A stretch of DNA of 64,000 bases from Granulicella sp. L46 (GCF_009765785.1 NZ_LMUT01000012.1:1584654-1648653), one strand, 5' to 3'; shown: positions 35,864-44,645, counted from the first letter of the stretch. A program made the numbers and translations. The notes: generated by a model from the sequence alone, not told the origin.

Positions 35864-36682
35864 TTGGCTACATCCACAGCGCACCGGAAGCGCACTGGCA
35901 TGAGGCTACAGCGCACGCAAGGGCAGGATCAGTGGCCTTACGGAATGTCAATAACTGAGGACATATTCAGTCGCAAGTTACACCCACAGGCGTCCGCCGC
36001 AATGTCAGCGCGTGCTCCAATGCTCGCATGGCGAAACCGTAATGTGATACGTGTGAGCGAGGCGGCAAAAGACCGTACACTGCGCTTTCTCAGCGGACTT
36101 TTCTATGCGCTAGAGGATCGCAATCACAGCATCGAGAAAGTCAACGGTCCACATGAAGTTAGGGTCGTAATAAATGGTGAACCAGTAGCTATCACCATTG
36201 TTGAGCCGAACTGGCGGGATGACAGAAAGAAAATAAGAAGACTCATTTTCTCAATAGATGGGCATGTCCCCAAGGGTGCTCAAAGGAACTGGCAGGACAG
36301 CGCATCTGGTGGCCTTGAGAAGAAAATACCCTCCATCGTCTTAGGACTGGAGCGCATGGCCCCCTTGTTACGGCAGTGGCGGGAGCAACTTGAAGCTAAG
36401 AGGGCGGTACGGGAGGCCGAACGAAGAGAACAGGAACTTCCCGCTTTTCGATTGAAGCAGCTTGAATCCGATTTGCAAGATTGGCAGAAGATGACCTTAT
36501 TGATGGATCTCATCGCGTACCTCGACCGTAACACAGAGGAGACAGGAGAGGACCAAGAGCGCCTAAGAGCGTGGATTGAATGGGCGACAACTATTGCAAG
36601 GTGTTCGGACCCACTGAGCAAAGGCGTCAAATCATTTCTGGATCGGTACAGCCAAGCACCAGAAAGACCAGCCTGGTACTGA
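35864..36682 (+). CDS. Island protein of unknown function
   Basis: 272 residues from a TTG; ATG codons at 35900 and 35945 are alternatives, the last beginning at MSITEDIF. The first part (RTLRFLSGLFYALEDRNHSIEKVNGPHEVRVVINGEPVAITIVE) is an alpha/beta module; it is followed by a long charged helix (REQLEAKRAVREAERREQELPAFRLKQLESDLQDW). The same layout is known to me from hypothetical proteins of plasmids and genomic islands. No catalytic residues stand out. If the later start is right, the CAGCGCA motifs at 35783-35915 form its leader. Confidence 0.6.
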   Translation: MATSTAHRKRTGMRLQRTQGQDQWPYGMSITEDIFSRKLHPQASAAMSARAPMLAWRNRNVIRVSEAAKDRTLRFLSGLFYALEDRNHSIEKVNGPHEVRVVINGEPVAITIVEPNWRDDRKKIRRLIFSIDGHVPKGAQRNWQDSASGGLEKKIPSIVLGLERMAPLLRQWREQLEAKRAVREAERREQELPAFRLKQLESDLQDWQKMTLLMDLIAYLDRNTEETGEDQERLRAWIEWATTIARCSDPLSKGVKSFLDRYSQAPERPAWY

Positions 36683-36896
36683 CGCCGATTTATTCAGCGG
36701 ATACAGCGCAATGAAGCGTCAGTTTTGACAGCGTACGGCGTAAAGGATTGGACTGCCCTTAGCATTAGTCTCATCAGCGCACGGTTTACACCGTTCATAT
36801 TCTCAGCGCAACTGAGAAACAGAAAAGTCCTTCGCTATAGCCGGAGGAAGGTATAAGCTGGTCAGCAAAGCTCAACCTGACGACTAATGGAGATCC

Positions 36897-37442
36897 ATGA
36901 GCAAGATCGTTAGCGTTCTGTTTCCTTGGAGAAAGACATTCAAGCGGCTCGAGCTTGAGAAGCGTTGGTGGCATCGTCTAGCCGTCGTTCTGTTCTCTCT
37001 CGTGCTTGTGGTCGTCCTCTTGTACTCATGGGTGATAGGCGACGGTGCAATCTCCCCGAAGAACCCCTTCGATGGAGACATTCATCATTGGGCCGCGGCC
37101 ACCAACGGGAGCGGATTGCTATTTGATCTTGATTCCTTCCGGCCAATCGACGGTGACTCAAATCCAGCGCCGCAACCTGCTCCTTCAGTGGTTCAGAAGA
37201 CCGTAGAGATGCCGGACGGGGCAACGGCAACCTATCCGAGGACTGCCTCCGATAAGAAAATCGAGGCAGACTGGCAACACAAAATGAACATCGCAACAAC
37301 CAAGGCTTTGATGGTCGGCTTTTTCATCGCCGTTATCGTAACTCTGGCCTTCAGTTATCTACTTCAGGCGACCTATCGAGCCTTGTTGTACGTAATATAC
37401 GGCGCACAGGCTGGGGCTATACCTGACGATCCAGCAGGATGA
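36897..37442 (+). CDS. Two-TM membrane protein, unknown function
   Basis: 181 residues with membrane segments at about 28-46 (LAVVLFSLVLVVVLLYSWV) and 139-158 (ALMVGFFIAVIVTLAFSYLL), separated by a soluble loop with a Pro-rich patch. TGGAG lies four bases before the ATG. The gap in front (36683-36896) carries three CAGCGCA motifs and no gene. Function unknown. Confidence 0.65.
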   Translation: MSKIVSVLFPWRKTFKRLELEKRWWHRLAVVLFSLVLVVVLLYSWVIGDGAISPKNPFDGDIHHWAAATNGSGLLFDLDSFRPIDGDSNPAPQPAPSVVQKTVEMPDGATATYPRTASDKKIEADWQHKMNIATTKALMVGFFIAVIVTLAFSYLLQATYRALLYVIYGAQAGAIPDDPAG

Positions 37443-37655
37443 GGGTGTCAATAGTACAGCGCCTCTTTTGAGCGTACTCGATGCGTCAACAGCCATTCCA
37501 ACCGACCGAAGGAGATGGAAGCGTTGTCCCTTATCCGGCAATGGGCCATCCAGCACGTCTATCATGAGCTGGTGCCGTTCGATATAGTTGGCGAGGACCA
37601 CGCGAATAGATTGGGTATGTACGATTCGAAGCCTTACGGGTTAGGTTAGTGTCGA

Positions 37656-37895
37656 TTACACTGCTTTCTTAGCAGCAGCCCACCGCTTCCTCTGTGCAGC
37701 AGCGATTTTAGCGCGACCCTCAGGAGACATCTTGCGGCGCTTCTTTGGAGCCGCAGCTTTCTTGGTGCCGGATCCCTTGGGCCTCCCCCGTTTACCCTTG
37801 GTCGGGCTGGAATCGAGGCCGAGAAGTACAGTTTTGGCCTCTTCAAGTTTCGCAATCTGAGCATCGATTTCTGATATGAGAGATTTGGTATTCAT
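37656..37895 (-). CDS. Small basic AT-hook-like DNA-binding protein
   Basis: 79 residues. The N-terminal helix (SLISEIDAQIAKLEEAKTVL) could dimerise; the middle GKRGRPKGSGTKKAA contains an AT-hook core (RGRPKG), and the end RKMSPEGRAKIAAAQRKRWA resembles a NUMOD-like basic motif seen in many acidobacterial small proteins. Probably a nucleoid-associated or regulatory protein. Antisense to its neighbours on the right side of the cluster. Confidence 0.7.
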   Translation of the reverse strand: MNTKSLISEIDAQIAKLEEAKTVLLGLDSSPTKGKRGRPKGSGTKKAAAPKKRRKMSPEGRAKIAAAQRKRWAAAKKAV

Positions 37896-37989
37896 ATCGG
37901 ATAGATTATCACTGCAATGTGCAATATCTGCTGCTTCATAGAGTTCTCAGTGAGGGCATGTAGAGATTTGGAACAATCTATTTGGCTGG

Positions 37990-38286
37990 ATGGCGCTGCT
38001 ACACGTTGCATCTATCATCATCGCTGTTGGCCTAGCCCTTATCGCAATATCATCTCTACAGTATCGCCGCGGTCAGTGGCTCCCGTCCGCAGCGCAACCC
38101 TTCATAATCATTGGCTCATATTGGTTGTTCTCTGCTCTTGTGGGCGGGATGCCAGAGCCAGCCCCGACATCATCACTCGCCTACAGATGGGCTTTCAGTT
38201 CGCTTCATCTGCTAGCCGGGAACGTCACAACAGCCGTACAGAATCGATATCCGATCGCATCATCAGAACAGAAAACCTCAGCATAA
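37990..38286 (+). CDS. Possible small membrane protein
   Basis: 98 residues with two hydrophobic stretches (LLHVASIIIAVGLALIAISS and PFIIIGSYWLFSALV). No clear ribosome site. It contains one CAGCGCA copy. Accepted with low confidence because the hydrophobic pattern is protein-like and no better frame exists here. Confidence 0.35.
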   Translation: MALLHVASIIIAVGLALIAISSLQYRRGQWLPSAAQPFIIIGSYWLFSALVGGMPEPAPTSSLAYRWAFSSLHLLAGNVTTAVQNRYPIASSEQKTSA

Positions 38287-38347
38287 TCGCTGAGGTCTTC
38301 TGTTATGGGAGGTCTAATTGAGACTCCGTGACAGGGCAGCGTTATTT

Positions 38348-38941
38348 CTATTTGCTAGTTTTCCTCGCCTTGCGATTCGCTTCCACCTGGCCGTCGACAA
38401 GTTTTCCCAAATCCAGGTTTCCCATAGGCTGCTTCGTCCATTCCCAAGTATCTCTGTGCACGCCTTCAAACCTGAAAAACCATCGCGGCATTTTAAAAGT
38501 CATAAATCTATAGTCCACGGCGATAACGAGGTCAGCCTTATCGGGCTGCCCATTAGCAAAATTAAGGAATATCGTTTTGGTTCCCGAGCTTCGCTCCAAA
38601 TCAAAATCATCCCAATCTGCACTCGATATTACGTCGTCGGTCCAAACCTCTCTCGCGAGTTCCATGCGGTGCATTACGACCGTCACGTTGTCGATGTGCA
38701 CTGGGAAATACCCAGTGCTGGAGATTTCAAACGGGGCCGAGAATGGTTCTCCTGTTGCTAGTTGTCCTAGGGGCGAAACCGATATTTGCGGTCGCAATTC
38801 GATTACTGATAATGCTCCCACTACCGTGAGTATTAATCCTAGAACGGCTGGCGCTGTCCAGGTTTTCGCTTTCGGGAAAGGCTTTGGTGATCTTCCGTGC
38901 TGCATTTGTCGTGTCCGTTTATTGCGCTGCTTTTGCGACAT
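38348..38941 (-). CDS. Membrane-anchored protein, unknown function
   Basis: 197 residues: a basic N-terminus, one membrane anchor (TAPAVLGLILTVVGALSVI), then an extracytoplasmic beta-rich domain (PFEISSTGYFPVHIDNVTVVM, KTIFLNFANGQPDKADLVIAVDYRFM) and a basic tail. The ATG at 38941 follows TGTCGCAAAAGCAGC without a strong ribosome site. Upstream of it on the same strand lie two further small genes. No family recognised. Confidence 0.6.
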   Translation of the reverse strand: MSQKQRNKRTRQMQHGRSPKPFPKAKTWTAPAVLGLILTVVGALSVIELRPQISVSPLGQLATGEPFSAPFEISSTGYFPVHIDNVTVVMHRMELAREVWTDDVISSADWDDFDLERSSGTKTIFLNFANGQPDKADLVIAVDYRFMTFKMPRWFFRFEGVHRDTWEWTKQPMGNLDLGKLVDGQVEANRKARKTSK

Positions 38942-38987
38942 GGATATTTGGCATCCTTAGTCTGTTGCATTATCGGGATTGTGAGGC

Positions 38988-39344
38988 TTATGGGGCTATC
39001 GAAACTCCATCCCAATCACACTCATCCTTCGGCTCTCGGAAGACTATGGGAAGAGGTGGCGCTTCTATCCATGTGCGGTTCAACTCTTCTTCATGCAAAT
39101 ACCCTATCCCTAAACGGAAAGCAAACACATCTTTGGTGCGATAGTGGGCCGCTGGTAGTCGCATGAGATAACGGACAACGCCTAACGGAAGGTACTCAAC
39201 ATCATCTTCTAGCTCATTCGTAAGCGGCACAGGAAAGTACCAAGCTCGATTTGTCTCAGGCTGCCGTGCCCAGACGAACCTTGAACCTGAACGTTCGCCA
39301 CTCGATTCTATGGCGGTAAATATTAGACAGGTCAGAGGTTCCAT
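38988..39344 (-). CDS. Small protein coupled to the 94-residue gene
   Basis: 118 residues. The ATG directly abuts the TAG of the upstream 94-residue gene (TAGATG). The sequence is aromatic-rich (SRFVWARQPETNRAWYFPVPL) and ends acidic (EPKDECDWDGVSIAP). Function unknown. The paralogue of the upstream gene at 54268 is instead followed by a YedK fragment. Confidence 0.55.
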   Translation of the reverse strand: MEPLTCLIFTAIESSGERSGSRFVWARQPETNRAWYFPVPLTNELEDDVEYLPLGVVRYLMRLPAAHYRTKDVFAFRLGIGYLHEEELNRTWIEAPPLPIVFREPKDECDWDGVSIAP

Positions 39345-39629
39345 CTATACCTCATTACACTTCGGGCAGCTTGAAACGTGTACCGCATACGCTCTCCACT
39401 TTGCCAGAGTGTTGAACATTGGATGCGTCATCTCCGTAAACCCTCTTTGCTCCGCGAGCCGATATGCATTCGGATTGGCATCTGCGAACGCCAACAAAAG
39501 CCTCATTCCCTCGTCGCAAGCTGGCAGTGTCTCCAGCGTCCATTGTGAGATGAACTCATTGAATCGTGCAGCCGTTTCAGCCTTGAGCCGGGTCGCTTCC
39601 TCATCCTGCACAGATATGATTTCTGCCAT
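39345..39629 (-). CDS. 94-residue protein, paralogue of 54268-54558
   Basis: Helical N-terminus (DEEATRLKAETAARFNEFISQWTLET), then FADANPNAYRLAEQRGFTEM and an ending CPKCNEV that could hold one metal-binding Cys pair. It is about 80 percent identical to the 96-residue protein at the other side of the island, including long identical runs such as RGFTEMTHPMFNTLAKW. Two copies in one island point to duplication. Function unknown. Confidence 0.65.
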   Translation of the reverse strand: MAEIISVQDEEATRLKAETAARFNEFISQWTLETLPACDEGMRLLLAFADANPNAYRLAEQRGFTEMTHPMFNTLAKWRAYAVHVSSCPKCNEV

Positions 39630-39665
39630 GTTCGCAACTCCACACCAAAAAGAGCTTCTTTTGTG

Positions 39666-40061
39666 TCAATCTGCCACTAAGGTCCAGTCCGGAAATTGTT
39701 GGCGAATGTGTCGGAGCAGATCAGCTGGATGAAGTGGCTTCGCTAGAAGATTGAAGTCATACCCCTTTTCGCGAGCTACAGAGAGAAGGTCCAGTGTTTG
39801 TGCATGCCCAGAGAAGAGCATTATCTTGCAGTCGGGACATTCGTTTTTAATCGTGATGGCGAGGTCCACACCGGAGAGTTTGGGCATCATCACATCCGAC
39901 AAAATTAGGTCGGGTGCTTGTTTGCGGACTTCCACCAAGGCTTCGAGGGGATCAGTAAAGAATCGTGCCGCAAAACCGCTTTTTTGCAAAATCATGGTTA
40001 GCGTTTCACCAATGAGTTGTTCGTCATCGACGATGAAGATACTCGGTAAACTCTGCTGCAT
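39666..40061 (-). CDS. Stand-alone response-regulator receiver protein
   Basis: 131-residue CheY-like receiver with acidic pocket VDDEQLIGE, phosphoacceptor Asp in LILSDVMMPKLSG, the conserved Ser in LFSGHA and Lys in LLAKPLHPADLL. There is no output domain, so it signals through a partner protein. The start at 40061 is preceded by AGGGG; the frame extends upstream to 40145, but that part is outside the fold. No cognate kinase is adjacent; the orphan histidine kinase at 47919 is in the same island. Confidence 0.85.
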   Translation of the reverse strand: MQQSLPSIFIVDDEQLIGETLTMILQKSGFAARFFTDPLEALVEVRKQAPDLILSDVMMPKLSGVDLAITIKNECPDCKIMLFSGHAQTLDLLSVAREKGYDFNLLAKPLHPADLLRHIRQQFPDWTLVAD

Positions 40062-40145
40062 AACGGCCCCTTTCGCATCCCCCAAAATTTGCAGCGGACG
40101 CAATTGAACCTGGGTTGGAACGTCAAGAATATCGCAAACCGCCAT

Positions 40146-40470
40146 ATTTTAGAGAGCGCCCCCGAAACCATTTTTTATCTATCAGATACGCCGTGGTCGA
40201 TCCTTGCATCCAATTGCGCATGTCCGCGCTGAGTCGCATAGCTGATTGCTAAAAAGACACGGAGCTTCTCCGCATTGCAGTCAATGTGTCGCGGAGGAAT
40301 TAGGTCTAAGTCTGGAGGCGGTCTAACGCAGCTACCAGGCGGCTTGTATGGACATTACCTATTGGCTTCGTGCGGGAAAAGGGAAGTTGCAAGGCTCGTA
40401 GGAAGATGCGGATGGTCATGCGGCACGTTCCGATGTGGATCACGAACTAAGCCGCTATTGTCATCGGTGA
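40146..40470. other. Gene-free stretch with one operator-like palindrome
   Basis: No supported frame. It contains TATC-A-GATACGCC (about 40179-40192), related to the GCGTATC-N-GATACGC family and about 120 bases upstream of the response-regulator start. Confidence 0.4.
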
Positions 40471-40683
40471 TCAATGAAAGTTTGAGCTTTTTAGGTCGAG
40501 GCGTTCCCGTTGAGGTCTAAGCTCGAGCAATTCTTCCGTCACATACCCTGTGATCGTGCCATCCGAGAACGTCACAATGAGGCCATCTTCGCCATCAGTC
40601 TCAACCGTCCGTATCAATATCTCCTTGCGCATGACAAACACAATACGCCCCGACCCACATTCAATATGCTCTATATTGCTCAC
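40471..40683 (-). CDS. Small protein, unknown function
   Basis: 70 residues starting at GTG with AAGAAG close upstream. Alternating beta pattern (GRIVFVMRKEILIRTVETDGEDGLIVTFSDGTITGYVTEELLEL) suggests a small beta-barrel. Its 5' end lies directly beside the truncated IS3-family copy. Function unknown. Confidence 0.45.
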   Translation of the reverse strand: MSNIEHIECGSGRIVFVMRKEILIRTVETDGEDGLIVTFSDGTITGYVTEELLELRPQRERLDLKSSNFH

Positions 40684-40763
40684 TTCTTGAGCGCTTTGTA
40701 TTGCTCCTCTGTCAGTTGCAGGTAGATTCCGCCTCTGCCCCGAGCGATTGCATGCTCAATAGC

Positions 40764-41474
40764 CTGGTTCGCAGCAAGGATCGCGTGGAGAGGATCTGGC
40801 GTCGCGAGGGGCTGAAGGTTCCCAGGAAGCAGAAGCCACGCGGCCGTCTGTGGCTCAACGATGGATCGTGCGTGCGGCTGCGGCCGGCGCACCGCAACCA
40901 TGTGTGGAGCTACGACTTCGTGAGCGTGCGCACGCATGACGGCAGAACGGCGCGAGCCTTGAACCTGATCGACGAGCACACGCGCGAGGCGCTTGTGGTG
41001 CGTGTAGAACGTCGCTGGTCGAGCGCGAAGGTGATCGAAGCTCTGGCCGATGTGATGGTGATCAAGGGCGTACCCGAGCATCTTCGCTCGGACAACGGGC
41101 CCGAGTTCGTTGCGCATGACCTGCGCAAATGGCTTGCGGACACAGGAGCAAAGACGATGTATATCGAACCCGGTTCACCATGGGAGAACGGCTACTGCGA
41201 AAGCTTCAACTCGAAGATGCGCGACGAGTTCCTCAACGGAGAGATCTTCTACTCGATGAAGGAGCTGCGTGTGCTGGCCGAACGCTGGCGCAAGCACTAC
41301 AACACCGCCAGACCGCACTCATCACTAGGTTATCGACCGCCGGCGCCAGAGGCCTGGCTGGCTTCCACTGTCCGGCGGCAAGAGGAGCCGGTCGCTTCGC
41401 TCCCAGCTCCTCTTGCCGCCATATCCTGCATCGATAGGAACTCAGAAATCGGTGATCGGCCTCGTTATTCCTGA
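40764..41474 (+). pseudogene. 5'-truncated IS3-family transposase (OrfB)
   Basis: DDE integrase-type transposase lacking its N-terminus. Recognisable sequence begins around KDRVERIWRREGLKVPRKQK and carries the catalytic Asp in WSYDFVSVRTHDG, Asp in LRSDNGPEF and Glu in YCESFNSKMRDEF, with the usual end RPHSSLGYRPPAPEAW. OrfA and the left terminal repeat are missing. The left break is at about 40764; the next IS begins 12 bases after the stop. Confidence 0.85.
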
Positions 41475-41532
41475 ACCAGTTGAAATGTTAGTCTTCGACC
41501 AAAACCTGACCTGAGAGGGTGGAGGATTTTGG

Positions 41533-41799
41533 ATGAAGAAGAAGCGTTTTTCTGTGGAACAGATGGTCGGCGTATTGAAGCAGGCGCAGGTGGGCGTTCC
41601 GGTGGCTGAGGTGATCCGGAAGGCTGGGATCAGCGAGCAGACGTTTTACCGATGGAAGGCAAAGTACGCGGGCCTGGAAGTGGACGAGGTTCGGAAGATG
41701 GCGCAGTTGCAAGAAGAGAACATGCGCCTGAAGCAGTTGGTAGCGGAGCTGACCTTAGACAAGACGATGCTACAGGATGTGCTCTCAAAAAAATGGTGA
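41533..41799 (+). CDS. IS3-family transposase OrfA
   Basis: 88 residues with the IS3 helix-turn-helix (EQMVGVLKQAQVGVPVAEVIRKAGISEQTFYRWKAKY) and a C-terminal leucine zipper (LQEENMRLKQLVAELTLDKTMLQDVL). It binds the terminal repeats. Near its end a run of seven A (TCAAAAAAATGG) is a slippery site for -1 frameshifting into OrfB to make the OrfAB transposase. Confidence 0.9.
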   Translation: MKKKRFSVEQMVGVLKQAQVGVPVAEVIRKAGISEQTFYRWKAKYAGLEVDEVRKMAQLQEENMRLKQLVAELTLDKTMLQDVLSKKW

Positions 41800-42644
41800 A
41801 GCCTTCGCGGCGTGGACCGATGGTAGAGCGTCTGGTTGGAAGCTATCTGGTGAGCGAGCGGCGTGCCTGCCGTGTGCTTCGCCTGGCAAGAGCGACCTAC
41901 CGGTATCGCAGCTGCCTCGATCCACGGACTGAGCTGCGGATGCGGATCCGCGAGATCGCTCAGGCAAGAGTGCGCTATGGATATCGCAAGATCCGCGTGC
42001 TGTTGAACCGTGAAGGCTGGGATGTAGGCAAGTATCTGGTGTACCGGCTATATAAGGAGGAAGGCCTGATGCTGAAGAGGATGAAGCCTGCCGGGAAGCG
42101 CAAATCATCACAGCAGCGTGAAGAGAAGTTGAAGGCGACCGCACCGGATCAGGCCTGGAGTATGGACTTCGTCTCTGACCAGCTTCAAGACGGAACGCGC
42201 TTCCGCTCGTTGACGATCGTCGATGTGTTTACCCGCGAAGCCGTGGCGATCGACGCTGGGCAGAGCTTAAAGGGAGAAGATGTTGTACGAACGCTGAACC
42301 GGCTGAAGTCCAGCCGTGGAGTCCCGAAGGTGCTGTTCTGCGACAACGGCAGCGAGTTCACCAGTCAGGCCATGGATCTGTGGGCGTATCGGAACGGCGT
42401 GAAGATCGACTTCTCCAGGCCTGGCAAGCCAACCGACAATGCGTTCGTGGAAAGCTTCAATGGTACGTTCCGATCGGAGTGCCTGAACATCCACTGGTTC
42501 ATGGATCTGAAGGAGGCCAGGCAGCTGATCGAAGTATGGAGGCAGGAATACAATGAGAGTCGTCCTCACGCATCTCTCGATGACAGGACACCAAGCGAGT
42601 TCGCCAGCCAGATCGCGGCTAGCCGCGATCTGGCTGCAACCTAA
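41796..42644 (+). CDS. IS3-family transposase OrfB
   Basis: DDE transposase of 282 residues, read after a -1 shift from OrfA; the ATG at 41796 overlaps the OrfA end. An HTH_21-like N-terminus (RACRVLRLARATYRYRS, YGYRKIRVLLNREGW) is followed by the catalytic triad Asp in WSMDFVSDQLQDG, Asp in FCDNGSEFTSQ and Glu in AFVESFNGTFRSECL. The ending RPHASLDDRTPSEFA is typical. Intact, so potentially active. Confidence 0.92.
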   Translation: MKPSRRGPMVERLVGSYLVSERRACRVLRLARATYRYRSCLDPRTELRMRIREIAQARVRYGYRKIRVLLNREGWDVGKYLVYRLYKEEGLMLKRMKPAGKRKSSQQREEKLKATAPDQAWSMDFVSDQLQDGTRFRSLTIVDVFTREAVAIDAGQSLKGEDVVRTLNRLKSSRGVPKVLFCDNGSEFTSQAMDLWAYRNGVKIDFSRPGKPTDNAFVESFNGTFRSECLNIHWFMDLKEARQLIEVWRQEYNESRPHASLDDRTPSEFASQIAASRDLAAT

Positions 42645-42788
42645 ACAGGTCGAGGACTAACGCTAAGCTTGGTACAAGAAAACTAGGCCCTTCATCGGTG
42701 CGCTACACTAACAATCCAACTGGTACAAAACATCGGTCAGGCCAGTATTGTCTTTAGCGAGGCGAGTTTCAATGAAACACTTTCGCGC

Positions 42789-43300
42789 ATGAGGATGCGG
42801 AGATATCGCCGAGTTGTGTTTAGGTCTATGCGACGTGAGATAAAGACTTATTGGCCTTACTTCCTTTGCCAACTCTCAATCCTCGGCTCGATCTTGTGGT
42901 GGGTTCCTTACAAACGACTTCCATGGGCTGGTGTTGCTATCGCGGTCCTTGCGGTCTTAGCTGCGCTCATGAGCGTCCACCAAAACATCCGACCGCGCCA
43001 CAAATTCATTTATTTCTGCCTGATGGCGGGATTACTTTTGACGGAATTCCGCGCAATGAGAAGGGATCGCGAGGAAGCTAGAACATCTCAGACGCAGCTA
43101 AACACTGAACAAAATCGTCGAGTCTCTCAACTGATCAAACAAGAGGAAGCAGATACAAAAGCCATGCTTGATCACGAAAACGTGAGCTTATCTAAGAATC
43201 TTGGGCAGGACCAAACCGAGTTTGAAAAGACGATCTCCGCACTACTTGTCACTCATAAGCAAGACGAAAAGGAGTTCTCGTCGATGCCGCCGGAAATGAA
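42789..43300 (+). pseudogene. Truncated membrane protein with coiled coil
   Basis: Three N-terminal membrane helices (YFLCQLSILGSILWWV, WAGVAIAVLAVLAALM, FIYFCLMAGLLLT) and a charged coiled coil (REEARTSQTQLNTEQNRRVSQLIKQEEADTK). The natural sequence seems to end at about 43290; beyond that the frame runs through unrelated fragments until 43667. The gene has lost its 3' end by a deletion or recombination. Confidence 0.5.
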
Positions 43301-43373
43301 ATCAGCGACGGTATCTCGCATACTTACACCTATGACGCTGAAGGAAATGTGCTCCAAGTGGATAGCGGGCACG
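43297..43373 (+). pseudogene. RHS/YD-repeat gene fragment
   Basis: About 25 codons reading EISDGISHTYTYDAEGNVLQ and beyond, in a frame different from the preceding membrane gene. The TYTYDAEGNV unit is a classical YD repeat of RHS/teneurin-type toxins. Only this shard is left, joined at 43375 to the OmpH-like fragment. Confidence 0.6.
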
Positions 43374-43374
43374 C

Positions 43375-43694
43375 TGCATCTGGCGCTCCTCCGTGTCCAG
43401 AGTATGCAGCTTCGCCGATTTTTCCGCTTCATTCAGCGTTGCGGCGTTGTCGTTGATTTGCTTCTTGAGCGACTCGATTTGTGCATTCAACTGCTGCAGA
43501 TGTGTCTGGCGCGGACCGAACTTTGCCTGAAGATCGCTGAACATGTGTTTGGCTTCGGCTGTCTGAAGAACGGCGGTGCTAAAGTCCACCGTAACGTAGG
43601 CCGGGGCGGGCAACGATGTGGAGGACTGTGCGATAGATACCGCAGCCTGCATGAACAGTACACATAGGCACCCGAGTACGCGTGATCGCTTCAT
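43375..43694 (-). pseudogene. Truncated OmpH/Skp-like periplasmic chaperone
   Basis: Signal peptide (VLGCLCVLFMQAAVSIAQ), then the Skp-like pattern YVTVDFSTAVLQTAEAKHMFSDLQAKFGPRQTHLQQLNAQIESL and KKQINDNAATLNEAEKSAKL. The rest of the long coiled-coil arm and the C-terminus are missing at the junction with the YD-repeat shard. It cannot give a full chaperone. Confidence 0.65.
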
Positions 43695-44306
43695 GGCGAT
43701 GCTCCTTGTCGAGGTGTGAGATTACTGAGCGGTCGGAAGTTGGAAGTGCAGTTGCCGGATATCGGCCGCGAAGTCGAAGGTATTTCCGGCCGATGCAATG
43801 TCGACGGGGCGACCGGGCGAAGCTATGCCTTCAGAGGTCCGGTCGTGCGCGTCATGGAGGTCGCGAAAGAGATTGAGATGGGATATTTGCGATCCACTTA
43901 GCGCGGGATAGCTGTTGCGTGGAGATTTCGTTGCGCTCTGCGGCCCGAAGAAAGGATAGTGGGGTGGTATCGTCCGGAGGAGCTTCCGCATCGAGGCTGC
44001 GCTTGTTCCGGCCTCCCTTCGGCGTCTCAGCCACGGTCTTGTGGAATCATTGAATGAACCGAATTGTGCCGCCTATCGGGATCGATTTTAGTTGGCGCCG
44101 AACGGCCAATGTGCTCGTTGCGCTCTGGAGAGCTATGTCTCCGGGTTCCCCAAAAGTCGGGTTATCGGCAACTTTGGGCCGAGTCGCCGAAAACCCCGTT
44201 TCAAGGAACTTCATGCATTGACCGCCCGCGTGGTAAACGTGGTCCGACGACTGCGATATGTCTGACGAGCGTGGATGACTCCTCTGCAAGCTAGCTCGCA
44301 ATAGGT
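43695..44306. other. Gene-free stretch with one palindromic repeat
   Basis: Several short frames exist on both strands, none with a family pattern or ribosome site. The only clear structure is the palindromic repeat at 44145-44209. Confidence 0.5.
44145..44209 (-). repeat. Intergenic palindromic repeat, copy E (inverted orientation)
   Basis: Outer arms GTTCC and GGAAC; inner AAGTCGGGTTATCGGCAACT and GTCGCCGAAAACCCCGTTTC. Confidence 0.8.
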
Positions 44307-44645
44307 TTAGGGCAACCGGCGCCTGTCATCGCTATCGAAGAACACTTGGTGGTTAAGCGACTGAGATTCCTTCTCCAGGAGATAGCGGTCGTCTTCAGGA
44401 TAGTATTTGGCCTTGGCCGGGTCGGCTCCGGCAAACGCCTTCACCGCTTCGAGGCCGTCCCAAAACGTCACCAAAAGAAAGTGAGCCCCATCGCTTTCGT
44501 CGCGTCGCGTGAAGACGGCCCTGAGAAGGCCCGGGATAGAGGCATAGTCTGGCGCGGCTCGCTCGCACAGGAACGCTTCATATGCCGCAGCGTCCTCGGC
44601 CCGAGTCCGGCCATGCCACGTTCGTATAATCACGTTGTTTTCCAT
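44307..44645 (-). CDS. ABM-fold (antibiotic biosynthesis monooxygenase-like) protein
   Basis: 112 residues of a dimeric alpha/beta-barrel type: NNVIIRTWHGRTRAEDAAAYEAFL, ASIPGLLRAVFTRRDESDGAHFLLVTFWDGLEAVKAFAGADPAKA and YYPEDDRYLL. Proteins of this fold act on quinones, haem or polyketides, or are simple stress proteins; the reaction cannot be named. The start at 44645 (MENNVIIRTW) is chosen because the fold begins there. The ribosome site is weak. Confidence 0.75.
   Translation of the reverse strand: MENNVIIRTWHGRTRAEDAAAYEAFLCERAAPDYASIPGLLRAVFTRRDESDGAHFLLVTFWDGLEAVKAFAGADPAKAKYYPEDDRYLLEKESQSLNHQVFFDSDDRRRLP

Larger units (their letters stand above)
34457..36810 (+). repeat. Strand-biased CAGCGCA motif cluster
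   Basis: Exact CAGCGCA on the plus strand at 34500, 35069, 35323, 35783, 35840, 35877, 35909, 36298, 36704, 36775 and 36804, usually preceded by TC, AT or TA; a further copy lies at 38090. Near-matches CAGCGCT (34457) and CAGCGCG (36006) also occur. Most copies are in short non-coding gaps or leaders. TGCGCTG, the complement, is not similarly repeated. Confidence 0.55.
41486..42661 (+). mobile_element. Complete IS3-family element
   Basis: 1.18-kb element with terminal inverted repeats GTTAGTCTTCGACC (41487-41500) and its complement at 42648-42661 (one mismatch). It encodes overlapping OrfA and OrfB with a frameshift signal. No target-site duplication is visible at the ends, which suggests later rearrangement next to the truncated IS. 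Confidence 0.85.

Noticed and set aside
41486-42661. Target-site duplication around the IS3-family element
   Set aside because: Flanking triplets and quadruplets on the two sides do not match, so no duplication can be claimed.
43716-43991. Short frames on both strands between the OmpH fragment and copy E
   Set aside because: None shows a recognisable motif; the stretch is probably non-coding debris.
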